From assembly GCF_000021325.1 (NCBI RefSeq), contig NC_011365.1, forward strand, positions 2,694,001-2,758,000: a stretch of DNA of 64,000 bases. Direction: 5' to 3'. This document shows, piece by piece, positions 55,833 through 63,918 of the stretch; the first letter of the stretch is position 1, and every line of letters begins with the position of its first letter. Under the pieces are notes generated by a model. The model saw only the letters and a list, made by a program, of their open reading frames with translations, was not told where the DNA came from and ran no database searches. The translations under genes and the position numbers were made by a program. This stretch comes from Gluconacetobacter diazotrophicus PA1 5 (lineage in GTDB: Bacteria > Pseudomonadota > Alphaproteobacteria > Acetobacterales > Acetobacteraceae).

Positions 55833-56043
55833 TCTGACAATGGCGCAGCAGAGGGCGCTCAGTTTCCTAACCAGCGAGTGGAAAAAACCTGGACGTCTTT
55901 CGGCCGCGTGTTCGAGCCTAAGAAACTATCACCCGTCTTTGGTTGAGGAAGAATGGTTGGTTGGCCCTCGAGGCGGGCGGTCGCTCCAATACCGATTGAC
56001 CATCGCAGGAGAAGAATTCAAAGGAAGATCGTTCAATGCGTGA
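55825..56043 (+). CDS. Small winged-helix-like protein
   Basis: 72 aa from ATG 55825. HNLTMAQQRALSFLTSEWKK, then LVEEEWLVGPRGGRSLQYRL: a short winged-helix pattern (helix, wing with GPRGGRS, YRLTIAG). May bind DNA. Overlaps both neighbours by 8 bp. Confidence 0.58.
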   Translation: MHNLTMAQQRALSFLTSEWKKPGRLSAACSSLRNYHPSLVEEEWLVGPRGGRSLQYRLTIAGEEFKGRSFNA

Positions 56044-56227
56044 TGATATCGAGATTCAGCGCGATTTCTACCGCGACATATGCTCCTGTCTGCATGAGGA
56101 TCTACAGAAGCTTCTCCACTATCTTCCGAAATCGAAGCGAGGATCGAACGTCCAGCGCATGCTGGACCAGATGCAGATACGCCTGGATGCCGCGCAGGAA
56201 GAAATGAGCGAGCAGAGCGATGCTTGA
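56036..56227 (+). CDS. Small early phage protein
   Basis: 63 aa. All-helical: IEIQRDFYRDICSCLHEDLQ, then NVQRMLDQMQIRLDAAQEEM. 8-bp overlaps with both neighbours support translation. Unknown. Confidence 0.5.
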   Translation: MRDDIEIQRDFYRDICSCLHEDLQKLLHYLPKSKRGSNVQRMLDQMQIRLDAAQEEMSEQSDA

Positions 56228-56468
56228 TACCTTACCCACCATTCGTGAGCTTGACGCTGCAATCATGCTCGTTTTGACCGAACCGGTTTACCAGGCCATG
56301 CGTCTAGGCGGAGCAGGTCGTACTCGGCTGCACGACATGGCAATCCGCAAAGCGTTCGTATCGGGCGCACCGGAAAGGACGTGTGCCGTTCTGCGTCATG
56401 CGGCCCAGGAGATCGACCGGATTGGATTTTACCCGCCGGAGATGTGGGAGGGAACAAATGACTACTGA
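56220..56468 (+). CDS. Small early phage protein
   Basis: 82 aa. LPTIRELDAAIMLVLTEPVY, then RLHDMAIRKAFVSGAPERTC and HAAQEIDRIGFYPPEMWEG. No known family. Overlaps the next start by 11 bp. Confidence 0.52.
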   Translation: MLDTLPTIRELDAAIMLVLTEPVYQAMRLGGAGRTRLHDMAIRKAFVSGAPERTCAVLRHAAQEIDRIGFYPPEMWEGTNDY

Positions 56469-56874
56469 TGCAAGGATCGAGGCGGCGGCGCGGGCGCACC
56501 ATGCTTACACCAGCGCTTCCGCATGGGAGCAGATGCCATCCGAATGGCGGGAGAATCAAACGCGCGCCATGGCTTCTGCTCTCGCTGCCGCAGACGCTGC
56601 CGCGTGGCGGCCGATCGAGAGCGCGCCGAAGAACAGAACGCCGATCTTGGCGAAGATCCACGATGACCTGTTCCCACGCGTGAAGCCGGGGCGCCCGGAC
56701 CTTAAGCCTTGGAACGGACAAGTGATCGTGGTTCACCACCCTGGCATCTTAGAGGATGGCTTCGATCTGGGCTGGGGGATGTGCGCGCCCGTTGGGAACG
56801 GCGGGTTCCCCGATAAGTGGTTCTCCGGGTGGCGCGATCTTGGAGGCTGCGTATCGCCGAAGGTGGAGGGATGA
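56458..56874 (+). CDS. Early phage protein with DUF551-like region
   Basis: 138 aa from ATG 56458. The N-terminal helix (IEAAARAHHAYTSASAWEQM) is typical of small proteins starting with EAAARA. The C-terminal domain (AWRPIESAPKNRTPILAKIH, then GWRDLGGCVSPKVEG) resembles DUF551-type domains (W-x-P-I-x-S-A-P-x...). The role is unknown. ATGA overlap with the HTH gene. Confidence 0.65.
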   Translation: MTTDARIEAAARAHHAYTSASAWEQMPSEWRENQTRAMASALAAADAAAWRPIESAPKNRTPILAKIHDDLFPRVKPGRPDLKPWNGQVIVVHHPGILEDGFDLGWGMCAPVGNGGFPDKWFSGWRDLGGCVSPKVEG

Positions 56875-57179
56875 GCGAGACGCTTCCCAGATACATGACC
56901 GTTGCAGCCGCTGCCTCTATTGCAGGGCTACATATCGACACGCTTCGCAAGGCGATCCGGGAAGGGCGCCTTGAGGCCTATCGTCGCCCCCGCGCGACCC
57001 GTGTTACCCCCGAGGCCCTACGTGCCTATATGGACCTGTATCTATGCCCCGCAAAAGACCAGATCGGCCATTTCTGGAACTCTATCGAGGGACGTGGTGC
57101 GTCGTCTGGTGGGAGAGCGGAGAGCGCAAGCGAAGCTCGACGGGTACTGCGGATGAAGAGGGCGCTCGGCGCGCTCTAG
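56871..57179 (+). CDS. Excisionase-like MerR/HTH protein
   Basis: 102 aa. HTH_17-type start: RYMTVAAAASIAGLHIDTLR, then KAIREGRLEAYRRPRATRVT and EALRAYMDLYL, the layout of phage excisionases and DNA-binding adaptors. The last 40 residues come from a 136-nt overlap with the integrase gene and look less structured. The overlap suggests translational coupling of Xis and Int. It is the last gene before int, supporting excisionase. Confidence 0.7.
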   Translation: MSETLPRYMTVAAAASIAGLHIDTLRKAIREGRLEAYRRPRATRVTPEALRAYMDLYLCPAKDQIGHFWNSIEGRGASSGGRAESASEARRVLRMKRALGAL

Positions 57180-58090
57180 CCGACTTCGAAGCGGCGCTGT
57201 CAGCACGTCCGAACGGTCAGCTTCTATCTGAGGCGCTTGATATTTACGTTTCGGCCCGGGCTGGGAAGGTGACGGCCCTCAGCCGCCTCGAAGAGGCGGC
57301 TATTCGCATCAATGAGGGAATGGGGCATCTTCGGATCAACCAGATCCATCAGCGCCAATGGGACGATTACGCAGCAAGCCGCTTTCGCAAGCCGAATGCG
57401 CGGAGCAAGCGCCCAGTCGAGGGGGCGCCCGTCCCGATATCGCTCGGAACCCTGAAGCGGGAATTCAACGTTCTACGCGCGGCGCTGCGTCACGCCTGGC
57501 GTAATCACAGGCTCGACAAGCCGCCGACTTTGGAGGGGCCGGGAGGCAGCGCGCCGCGCGATCGCTACATCACCAAGGCCGAGGCTCGCCGCCTTTTGGA
57601 CGCTTGCGAGACGCCGCATATCCGCGCGTTTCTGGCGCTGGCGATGTTCACGGGCGCGCGAAAGGGATCGATTCTCGCTCTCACTTGGGATCGGGTGATG
57701 TTCGATCTGGGTCGCATCGACTTCCAGGAACCTGGGCGGAAGTTGACGGCCAAGCGCCGTGCAATCGTCCCGATGACGGATGACCTGCGGGCAGAATTGA
57801 CCGAGGCGCACAAGGTCCGGACATGCGACTATGTGGTCGAATGGGCTGGAGGTCCCATCACCTATGGCATCCGCTGGCCATTGAAAAAGTTGGCGCAGAA
57901 GGCTGGTCTGTCATGGACGCCCACGCCCCATCACTTCAAGCACAGTGTGGCGTCATGGATGGCCATGGCCAAGGTGCCTATTGATCAGGCGGCCGACTGG
58001 CTTGCCACCGATCCCAAGACGCTGCGTCGAGTCTACCGGAAATTCGATCCGGATTATCTGCGGGAGGTAGGGTCTGCCCTGAAACTATAG
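57044..58090 (+). CDS. Prophage tyrosine integrase
   Basis: 348 aa from ATG 57044. N-terminal basic arm-binding part (PRKRPDRPFLELYRGTWCVV), core-binding domain (about 60-165), catalytic domain from about 180: Arg in MFTGARKGSILALTWDRVMF; the HxxR box is PHHFKHSVASW, in which Lys replaces the usual Arg (a variant I know from other phage integrases); and Tyr in KTLRRVYRKFDPDYLRE. It lies 59 bp from attR and overlaps the excisionase-like gene. It is responsible for integration into tRNA-Glu. Confidence 0.92.
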   Translation: MPRKRPDRPFLELYRGTWCVVWWESGERKRSSTGTADEEGARRALADFEAALSARPNGQLLSEALDIYVSARAGKVTALSRLEEAAIRINEGMGHLRINQIHQRQWDDYAASRFRKPNARSKRPVEGAPVPISLGTLKREFNVLRAALRHAWRNHRLDKPPTLEGPGGSAPRDRYITKAEARRLLDACETPHIRAFLALAMFTGARKGSILALTWDRVMFDLGRIDFQEPGRKLTAKRRAIVPMTDDLRAELTEAHKVRTCDYVVEWAGGPITYGIRWPLKKLAQKAGLSWTPTPHHFKHSVASWMAMAKVPIDQAADWLATDPKTLRRVYRKFDPDYLREVGSALKL

Positions 58091-58110
58091 ATGGTCATAT
58101 GATCATCTAT
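58087..58110 (+). other. 24-bp near-palindrome at the integrase end
   Basis: ATAGATGGTCATATGATCATCTAT read with one G-T pair in the stem, overlapping the integrase stop. It lies between int and attR. It could be a terminator-like hairpin or a site for Int/Xis arm binding. The following 58111-58148 stretch is AT-rich. Confidence 0.45.
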
Positions 58111-58148
58111 GGCCATTGTGGATAACTAAAATTACCCAATAAAATCAA

Positions 58149-58195
58149 TGGCGTCCCATAGGGGATTCGAACCCCTGTTGCCGCCGTGAGAGGGC
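58149..58195. repeat. attR: 47-bp repeat within tRNA-Glu
   Basis: Second copy of the 47-bp direct repeat (4992-5038). It includes the CCA end at 58149-58151. The integrase gene is immediately left. Confidence 0.93.
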
Positions 58196-58224
58196 GGCGT
58201 CCTAGGCCTCTAGACGAATGGGAC
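58149..58224 (-). tRNA. tRNA-Glu (anticodon CTC)
   Basis: 76 nt including CCA. Acceptor GTCCCAT pairs ATGGGAC with discriminator G and encoded CCA. D arm TCGTCTAGAGG, anticodon loop CTCTCAC with anticodon CTC, stem CCGCC/GGCGG, T arm AGGGGTTCGAATCCCC. The prophage inserted at the 3' end, which regenerated an intact gene. It reads GAG codons. Confidence 0.96.
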
Positions 58225-58240
58225 AGCAGGCTTGGGCGGG

Positions 58241-58269
58241 TTCCTATCCTGCCGGGGGCGGGTGGTCAA
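58241..58269 (-). promoter_or_regulatory. Promoter of tRNA-Glu
   Basis: On the minus strand: -35 TTGACC (58269-58264), 17-bp spacer, -10 TAGGAA (58246-58241). The transcript would start at about 58234, 10 nt before the tRNA. The prophage does not disturb it. Confidence 0.6.
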
Positions 58270-58305
58270 GCCCTGTTGGGGGTGGGCGGTGTTTTTATCG
58301 GGCGT

Positions 58306-60165
58306 TCAGGTCGCGATCGCGGCGTCGCGGATGAAGAAGCCGGCGCTGACGCGGCCGTTCCAGCTTTCCGCCCGCAGCCATCCCGCCAGGTGCAGCGGGG
58401 GGGCGTTGCGGTCTTCCAGGATCGGGGTGGCGGGGTGGTCGTCGGCGCGGAACAGCAGCGCCTTCAGGCGCGGGCCGCCGCCCTCGCCCTCGACCAGCAC
58501 GCGCAGCGTGTTGCCCTCGCGGCCGATCCGGTCGGCCCGTACCACCCGCACGCGCGGGATCGCCAGGATCGGTTCGTCATTGCCCGCGCCGAACGGGGCC
58601 AGGCGGCCGATATCGGTTGCCAGTTCGGTCGTGGCACCCGCCACATGCACCACGCCCTCGATCAGCACGTCCGTCGCATCCGGCAGCGCCGTCGCGCCGG
58701 CCAGCCGGGCCTCAAGGAAATCGTGCAGCGCCGGCACCCCCTCCCGGGGCAGCGAGAAACCCGCCGCCATCGCATGGCCGCCGCCGGTCGTCAGCAGTCC
58801 CGCCTGGCGCGCGGCGATGATCGCGGCCCCCAGATCCAGGTCCGCGACCGAACGGCTCGATCCCTTGACCGTGCCGTCCTCCAGTTCCGCCCCCACCAGC
58901 ACCGGCCGGTTGAACCGTTCCTTGATCCGCCCGGCGACGATGCCCACCACGCCGGGGTGCCAGTCCCGCCCCGACAGCAGCAGCACGCCGCGCCCGGCCG
59001 CGCGCTGGGACGCGGCCTCGTCCATCGCGCGGTCCAGGATGGTGGTTTCCACCGTCTGGCGGCGGCGGTTGACGGCATCCAGCCGTTCGGCCAGGCGGCG
59101 GGCCTCGGCCGCGTCGTCGCACAGCAGCAGGTCCAGCCCCAGTCCGGATTCTGCGATCCGGCCGCCGGCGTTGATCCGCGGTCCCAGCGCGAAGCCGCAG
59201 GTGAAGGCCGAAAGCGGGTCGCGCGCGCCCGCGACCTCCAGCAGCGCGTCCAGGCCCGTGCGCTGCCGCCGGGCCAGGATCTTCAGCCCCTGCGTGACCA
59301 GCGCGCGGTTCAGGTCCGTCAGCGGCATGACGTCGCAGACGGTGGCCAGGGCCACGATGTCCAGGAACGCCATCAGGTCGGGTTCCGGCCGGGCGGCGAA
59401 CCATCCCGCGCGGCGCAGCGTCCGCACGGTCGCCACCGCCGCCAGGAACGCCACCCCCGCCGCGCACAGCCCCCGCTGGCCGGAGGTGCAGTCCAGCCGG
59501 TTGGGATTGACGGTGGCCAGGACCGGCGGCGGCGGGCCCTCGGCCTTGTGGTGGTCCAGCACGATGATGTCGGCCCGCCCGGCCAGCCCGGCCAGGATAT
59601 CGCCCGCCGCCGTGCCGCAATCGACGCACACGACCAGCGTGGCCCCCCGCGCCGCCAGCGCCTCCAGCGCCGGAGCGTTGGGGCCGTAGCCCTCGGTCAT
59701 GCGGTCGGGCACATGGGTCAGGACCGGGCAGCCCAGGTCGCGCAGCAGTTGGGTGACCAGGGCCGCAGCACAGGCGCCGTCCACGTCGTAATCGCCGAAC
59801 ACCGCGACCGTCTCGCCCCGGCGGACGGCGTCGGCCAGCCGCTCGGCGGCCGGGTCCATGTCGCGCAGGGCGGAGGGGTCGGGCATCAGCGCCCGCAGGG
59901 TCGGGTCGAGGAACGTCGCCGCCGACCGGCCGTCCAGCCCGCGCGCGGCCAGCATCTGCCCGACGATGTCCGACACCCCGGCCTGCTGGGCGATCATCAG
60001 CCCGACACGCCCCCCGGCATCCGCCAGCACCGGGTCGCGCCACAGCCAGCGCCGCCCCCCCAGGCTGGCGGCGACGCCCAGGACTATCGTCCCGGACGCA
60101 TCCCCGAGGGCATCCCCGACCGCACCGACGGCCGGCGAGAGCAGACCGTCAGCCACGGGCGGCAT
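58306..60165 (-). CDS. recJ: Single-stranded-DNA-specific exonuclease RecJ
   Basis: 619 aa. DHH-family phosphoesterase motifs: AVFGDYDVDGACAAALVTQL (motif I), then LVVCVDCGTAAG, IIVLDHHKAEG (DHH box) and LGPRINAGGRIAESGLGLDL; the DHHA1 part has GVLLLSGRDWHPGVVGIVAG and GGGHAMAAGFSLPREGVPAL. It degrades 5'-3' single strands in recombination and repair. Size slightly larger than E. coli RecJ (577 aa). First chromosomal gene right of the prophage, transcribed towards tRNA-Glu. Confidence 0.93.
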   Translation of the reverse strand: MPPVADGLLSPAVGAVGDALGDASGTIVLGVAASLGGRRWLWRDPVLADAGGRVGLMIAQQAGVSDIVGQMLAARGLDGRSAATFLDPTLRALMPDPSALRDMDPAAERLADAVRRGETVAVFGDYDVDGACAAALVTQLLRDLGCPVLTHVPDRMTEGYGPNAPALEALAARGATLVVCVDCGTAAGDILAGLAGRADIIVLDHHKAEGPPPPVLATVNPNRLDCTSGQRGLCAAGVAFLAAVATVRTLRRAGWFAARPEPDLMAFLDIVALATVCDVMPLTDLNRALVTQGLKILARRQRTGLDALLEVAGARDPLSAFTCGFALGPRINAGGRIAESGLGLDLLLCDDAAEARRLAERLDAVNRRRQTVETTILDRAMDEAASQRAAGRGVLLLSGRDWHPGVVGIVAGRIKERFNRPVLVGAELEDGTVKGSSRSVADLDLGAAIIAARQAGLLTTGGGHAMAAGFSLPREGVPALHDFLEARLAGATALPDATDVLIEGVVHVAGATTELATDIGRLAPFGAGNDEPILAIPRVRVVRADRIGREGNTLRVLVEGEGGGPRLKALLFRADDHPATPILEDRNAPPLHLAGWLRAESWNGRVSAGFFIRDAAIAT

Positions 60166-60203
60166 GACCGGTGTCGAAAGCGTCTTTCCCGACAGACACG
60201 ATG

Positions 60204-61229
60204 TCAGTTCGTGCTCCAGGTCTTGGTGCTGAAATCATGATGCCCCTCGACGAAGCGGATCGTCCCGGACTTGGAGCGCATGACGATCGAATGGGTGATC
60301 ACGTGCTTGCCGTCGCGGCGGATGCCGCGCAGCAGCGGGCCGCTGGTTACCCCGGTGGCGGAGAACAGGACGTCGCCCTTGGCCATGTCGTACAGGCCCA
60401 GCTTGCGCGACGGGTCGCGGCCCGGGTCCATCGCGCGGGCGCGCTGGATCTGCTCGTCATCCTCGAACAGCAGGCGGCCCTGCATCTGGCCATGCACGCA
60501 GCGTACGGCGGCGGCGGCCAGCACGCCCTCGGGCGCGCCGCCCGACCCGGCATAGATATCGACCTGCCCGTCGGGCAGGCAGGCGGCGATGGCGGCAGCC
60601 ACGTCGCCGTCGCTCAGCAGCATGACCCGCGCCCCGGCCTCGCGCGTCTTGGCGATCAGTTCCTCATGCCGTTCGCGTTCCAGCGCGCACAGCGTCAGTT
60701 CCCCGATATCCTTGCGCTTGGCCCGCGCCAGCTCGCGCAGGTTGGCGCCAATGCTGGCGTCCAGGTCCACGACGCCCTCGGGCAGGCCGGGGCCGACGAC
60801 GATCTTGTCCATGTAGATGTCGGGCGCGTGCAGGAAATTCCCGGCCTCGGCCAGCGCCACCACGGTCAGGGCATTGGGCATGTTCTTGGCGCACAGGTTC
60901 GTGCCTTCCAGCGGGTCCACCGCGATGTCCATCGCCGGGCCGCCGGAGCCAACGCGCTCGCCGATGAACAGCATCGGGGCCTCGTCCATCTCGCCCTCGC
61001 CGATCACCACCGTGCCGTCGATCGCCACGGTGTCGAAGGCCTGGCGCATCGCCTCGACAGCGGCGCCGTCGGCCTCGTTCTTCAGGCCCCGGCCGGTCCA
61101 GTGCGAGGCCGACATGGCCGCGGCCTCGGTCACGCGGACCAGTTCCAGGGCCAGGTTGCGGTCGGTCACCTGATAGCCGGCGTTCGGTTTGCTGGAGCTG
61201 GGTTTGCCGGAAGTCGGTGTGGACGTCAT
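60204..61229 (-). CDS. glpX: Fructose-1,6-bisphosphatase class II (GlpX)
   Basis: 341 aa. Class II signatures: VTEAAAMSASHWTGRGLKNE, VVIGEGEMDEAPMLFIGERV, IAVDPLEGTNLCAKNMPNAL (metal and phosphate binding), and GDGDVAAAIAACLPDGQVDI with SDGD. It hydrolyses fructose 1,6-bisphosphate for gluconeogenesis. The start follows a short basic leader; 38 bp separate it from recJ, so they may be cotranscribed. Confidence 0.95.
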   Translation of the reverse strand: MTSTPTSGKPSSSKPNAGYQVTDRNLALELVRVTEAAAMSASHWTGRGLKNEADGAAVEAMRQAFDTVAIDGTVVIGEGEMDEAPMLFIGERVGSGGPAMDIAVDPLEGTNLCAKNMPNALTVVALAEAGNFLHAPDIYMDKIVVGPGLPEGVVDLDASIGANLRELARAKRKDIGELTLCALERERHEELIAKTREAGARVMLLSDGDVAAAIAACLPDGQVDIYAGSGGAPEGVLAAAAVRCVHGQMQGRLLFEDDEQIQRARAMDPGRDPSRKLGLYDMAKGDVLFSATGVTSGPLLRGIRRDGKHVITHSIVMRSKSGTIRFVEGHHDFSTKTWSTN

Positions 61230-61277
61230 CGCTGTCTTCCTCTCTCTTTTTTTCGCCGGTTCTTGCGCCGGCGGGGG

Positions 61278-62591
61278 TCAGCCGGCTTCGATGCGGATCA
61301 TCGCCGGTTCGCCGATCACCGCCGGCAGGGCGGCGATCCGGGCCAGAGCCTCCATCATCGCGGATTCGCGCGTGCGGTGGGTGACCAGCACCAGCGGCAC
61401 CGAGGGCTCGCCGGATGTATCGTCCGCGCCGGCGCGTCCGTGCTGCAGCATGCTGCGCAGCGAAACGCCGTGATCGCGCAGGACGGCCGTGACGTCGGCA
61501 ATCACGCCGGGGCGGTCATGGACGTTCAGGCGCAGGTAATATTCCTCGTGGAACGCGGTGCGCGGCAGGGCCTCGACCTGCGTCAGCCCGTCGGCGCTGC
61601 GGCCCCAGACCGGCACGGCGATGCCGCGCGCGATGTCGATCAGGTCGGCGGCCACGGCGGTGGCGGTCGGGCCCTCGCCGGCGCCCCGTCCCTCCAGCAT
61701 CAGGCGGCCGACGAACGCGCCCTCGGCTACCACGGCGTTGAACACGCCGTCCACCTGCGCGATCGGCGCCTTTTCCGGCACCAGGCACGGATGGACGCGG
61801 GCCTCGATCCCGTCCTCGCGCCGGCGGGCCAGGCCCAGCAGCTTGATGCGGTAGCCCAGCGCCCGGGCGAAGCCGAGGTCCAGCGCGTCGATGCCGCGAA
61901 TCCCCTCGACATGGACCGAGGAGAACGCCACCGGCCGGCCGAACGCCAGCCCGGCCAGGATGGCCAGCTTGTGCGCCGCGTCGATGCCGTCGACATCGGT
62001 GGACGGATCGGCCTCGGCGTAGCCCAGCGCCTGGGCCTCGGCCAGCACGTCGGCGAAGGGGCGGCCGCTCTCGCGCATCGCGGTCATGATGTAGTTGCAG
62101 GTGCCGTTCAGGATGCCGCCCACCCGCGTCAGCCGGTCGGCGGCCAGGCCCTCGCGCACCGCCTTGATCGCGGGGATGCCGCCGGCCACCGCGGCCTCGA
62201 ACATCAGGGGCACGCCGGACAGTTCGGCCAGCTCGGCCAGTTCGGCGCCGTGGACGGCGATCAGCGCCTTGTTCGCCGTGACCACCGGGCGGCCGGCCCG
62301 CAGCGCCGCCGTGACCAGCTCGCGGGCGATGCCCTCGGCCCCGCCGATCAGCTCGACCACGACATCGACGTCCGGGTCCCGCGCCAGGGCCAGCGCGTCG
62401 TCGTGCCAGGTCACGCCGCCCAGGTCGATGCCCCGGTCGCGGGTGCGGTCGCGGGCGGCCACGGCGGTCACCACGACCCGCCGGCCGGCCCGCGCGGCCA
62501 CGATCGATTCGTTGGCGCGCAGCAGCTTGACCAGCCCGGCACCCACCGTGCCCAGCCCCGCGATGCCGATCCGCAACTCGTCAGCGTTCAT
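61278..62591 (-). CDS. hom: Homoserine dehydrogenase
   Basis: 437 aa from ATG 62591; an in-frame ATG at 62633 gives 14 extra residues. Rossmann start RIGIAGLGTVGAGLVKLLRA; NAD(P)-domain end with VVTANKALIAVHGAELAELA; catalytic part with RVGGILNGTCNYIMTAMRES, and AEADPSTDVDGIDAAHKLAI; C-terminal ACT domain (YYLRLNVHDRPGVIADVTAV). It makes homoserine from aspartate semialdehyde (Thr/Met pathway). The ACT domain suggests threonine inhibition. Confidence 0.94.
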   Translation of the reverse strand: MNADELRIGIAGLGTVGAGLVKLLRANESIVAARAGRRVVVTAVAARDRTRDRGIDLGGVTWHDDALALARDPDVDVVVELIGGAEGIARELVTAALRAGRPVVTANKALIAVHGAELAELAELSGVPLMFEAAVAGGIPAIKAVREGLAADRLTRVGGILNGTCNYIMTAMRESGRPFADVLAEAQALGYAEADPSTDVDGIDAAHKLAILAGLAFGRPVAFSSVHVEGIRGIDALDLGFARALGYRIKLLGLARRREDGIEARVHPCLVPEKAPIAQVDGVFNAVVAEGAFVGRLMLEGRGAGEGPTATAVAADLIDIARGIAVPVWGRSADGLTQVEALPRTAFHEEYYLRLNVHDRPGVIADVTAVLRDHGVSLRSMLQHGRAGADDTSGEPSVPLVLVTHRTRESAMMEALARIAALPAVIGEPAMIRIEAG

Positions 62592-62660
62592 GTTCCGTCC
62601 GGTCACCTGATGTCCTGTCGTCGTTCGTGGCAAACCCCCTTGTGCGGGGTGCGATTTTTC

Positions 62661-62685
62661 CCCGCCCGGTCCGTGCCCGGGCGGG
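62661..62685. other. GC hairpin between aminotransferase and hom
   Basis: CCCGCCCGG (62661-62669) and CCGGGCGGG (62677-62685), 9-bp stem with a 7-nt loop. There is no T-run on the minus-strand side, so not a typical terminator for leftward transcripts. A possible intercistronic processing site. Confidence 0.45.
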
Positions 62686-62694
62686 AAGGGTGGG

Positions 62695-63918
62695 TCAAAG
62701 CGCCGCGTCGGGCACCGGCTCGGCGCGGGCCGGGGCCACGCCGTGGCGGGTCATGAACTGGCGGATCGCCCGCGTGGCCTGGCGCAGGCGCTGGGTGTTC
62801 TCCACCAGGCCGATCCGCACGAAGCCCTCGCCATACTCGCCGAAGCCCAGGCCGGGCGCCACCGCCACCCCGGCTTCCTTCAGCAGCAGCTTCGAGAAAT
62901 CGACGCTGCCCATCTCGCGGAACGGGGCGGGGACGGGGGCCCAGGCGAACATCGAGCCCTCGGGCGAGGGTACGTCCCAGCCCGCCGCGTGCAGGCCGCG
63001 GATCAGCACGTCGCGCCGGTCGCGATACAGGGTGCGGATCTCCTCGACGCAGTCCTGCGGGCCGCTGAGGGCCGCGACCGCCGCGACCTGGATCGGGGTG
63101 AAGGCCCCGTAATCCAGATAGGACTTGATGCGCGTCAGCGCCGTGATCAGGCGCGGATTGCCCGCCGCGAAGCCCATGCGCCACCCCGCCATGGAATAGG
63201 TCTTGGACAGTGAGGTGAATTCCACGGCGATGTCTTTCGCCCCCGGCACCTGCAGGATCGAGGGCGGCACCTTGTCGCCGAAATAGATCTCGGCATAGGC
63301 GAGGTCGGACATGATCCAGATCTCGTGCCGGCGGGCGAAATCCACCAGTTCGCGATAGAAATCCAGGTCCGCGACATAGGCCGTGGGATTGGACGGGAAA
63401 TTGACGATCAGCGCCGTGGGCTTGGGCACCGAATGGCGCACCGCGCGGTCCAGCGCGCGCAGCATCTCCTCGTCCGGCGTGGCGGGGATCGAGCGTACGG
63501 ACGCGCCGGCGATGATGAAGCCGAACTGGTGGATCGGATAGGACGGGTTGGGCACCAGGATGGTGTCGCCCGGGCTGGTGATCGCGGCCGACAGGTTGGC
63601 CAGCCCTTCCTTGGACCCCAGGGTGGCGATCACCTCTGTTTCCGGGTCCAGCTTCACGTCGAAGCGGCGGGCGTAATAGCCGGCCAGCGCCCGGCGCAGG
63701 CCGGGGATGCCGCGACTGACGGAATAGCGGTGCGACCGGGGATCAGCCACCGTCTCGACCAGCTTCTGCACGATGTGCGGCGGCGTGGGGGTGTCGGGAT
63801 TGCCCATGCCCAGATCGATGATGTCCTCGCCCCGGGCTCGCGCCGCGGCCTTGGCCTTGTTGACCTCGGCGAACACATAGGGCGGCAGGCGGCGGATGCG
63901 GTGGAATTCTTCGGTCAT
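62695..63918 (-). CDS. AlaC/LL-diaminopimelate-type PLP aminotransferase
   Basis: 407 aa, class I/II aminotransferase. DIIDLGMGNPDTPTPPHIVQ near the start, ATLGSKEGLANLSAAITSPG, NFPSNPTAYVADLDFY, and the PLP lysine in FTSLSKTYSMAGWRMGFAAG. The end is VRIGLVENTQRLRQATRAIR. Close relatives are labelled alanine transaminase AlaC or LL-DAP aminotransferase; which reaction is favoured cannot be decided by eye. It lies just upstream of hom, so it may form an amino-acid operon (aspartate family). Nothing further is seen from 63919 to the window end. Confidence 0.9.
   Translation of the reverse strand: MTEEFHRIRRLPPYVFAEVNKAKAAARARGEDIIDLGMGNPDTPTPPHIVQKLVETVADPRSHRYSVSRGIPGLRRALAGYYARRFDVKLDPETEVIATLGSKEGLANLSAAITSPGDTILVPNPSYPIHQFGFIIAGASVRSIPATPDEEMLRALDRAVRHSVPKPTALIVNFPSNPTAYVADLDFYRELVDFARRHEIWIMSDLAYAEIYFGDKVPPSILQVPGAKDIAVEFTSLSKTYSMAGWRMGFAAGNPRLITALTRIKSYLDYGAFTPIQVAAVAALSGPQDCVEEIRTLYRDRRDVLIRGLHAAGWDVPSPEGSMFAWAPVPAPFREMGSVDFSKLLLKEAGVAVAPGLGFGEYGEGFVRIGLVENTQRLRQATRAIRQFMTRHGVAPARAEPVPDAAL

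Larger units (their letters stand above)
4992..58195. mobile_element. Complete-looking podovirus-type prophage (about 53.2 kb) in tRNA-Glu
   Basis: Bounded by a 47-bp perfect direct repeat (4992-5038 and 58149-58195) that is the 3' part of tRNA-Glu. It contains all expected modules: integrase and excisionase-like gene (56.9-58.1 kb), switch (45.1-45.8 kb), rightward early recombination operon (47.1-56.9 kb), leftward replication operon (38.2-44.4 kb), and packaging, head, tail and lysis genes (5.5-38.0 kb, leftward). The gp4-like and gp10-like head-completion proteins, the portal and the ejection proteins, with no tape measure or sheath, indicate a short-tailed phage. The only visibly broken genes are a methyltransferase and a rusA remnant, neither structural, so it may be inducible. 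Confidence 0.93.

Noticed and set aside
62661-62685. Rho-independent terminator of the aminotransferase gene
   Set aside because: The stem is strong but the leftward transcript would continue into GAAAAATC rather than a U-run.
58186-62756. Very long rightward frames over recJ, glpX and hom
   Set aside because: Antisense to well-known housekeeping genes; composition (Arg/Gly/Gln/His-rich) is typical of GC-rich shadows.
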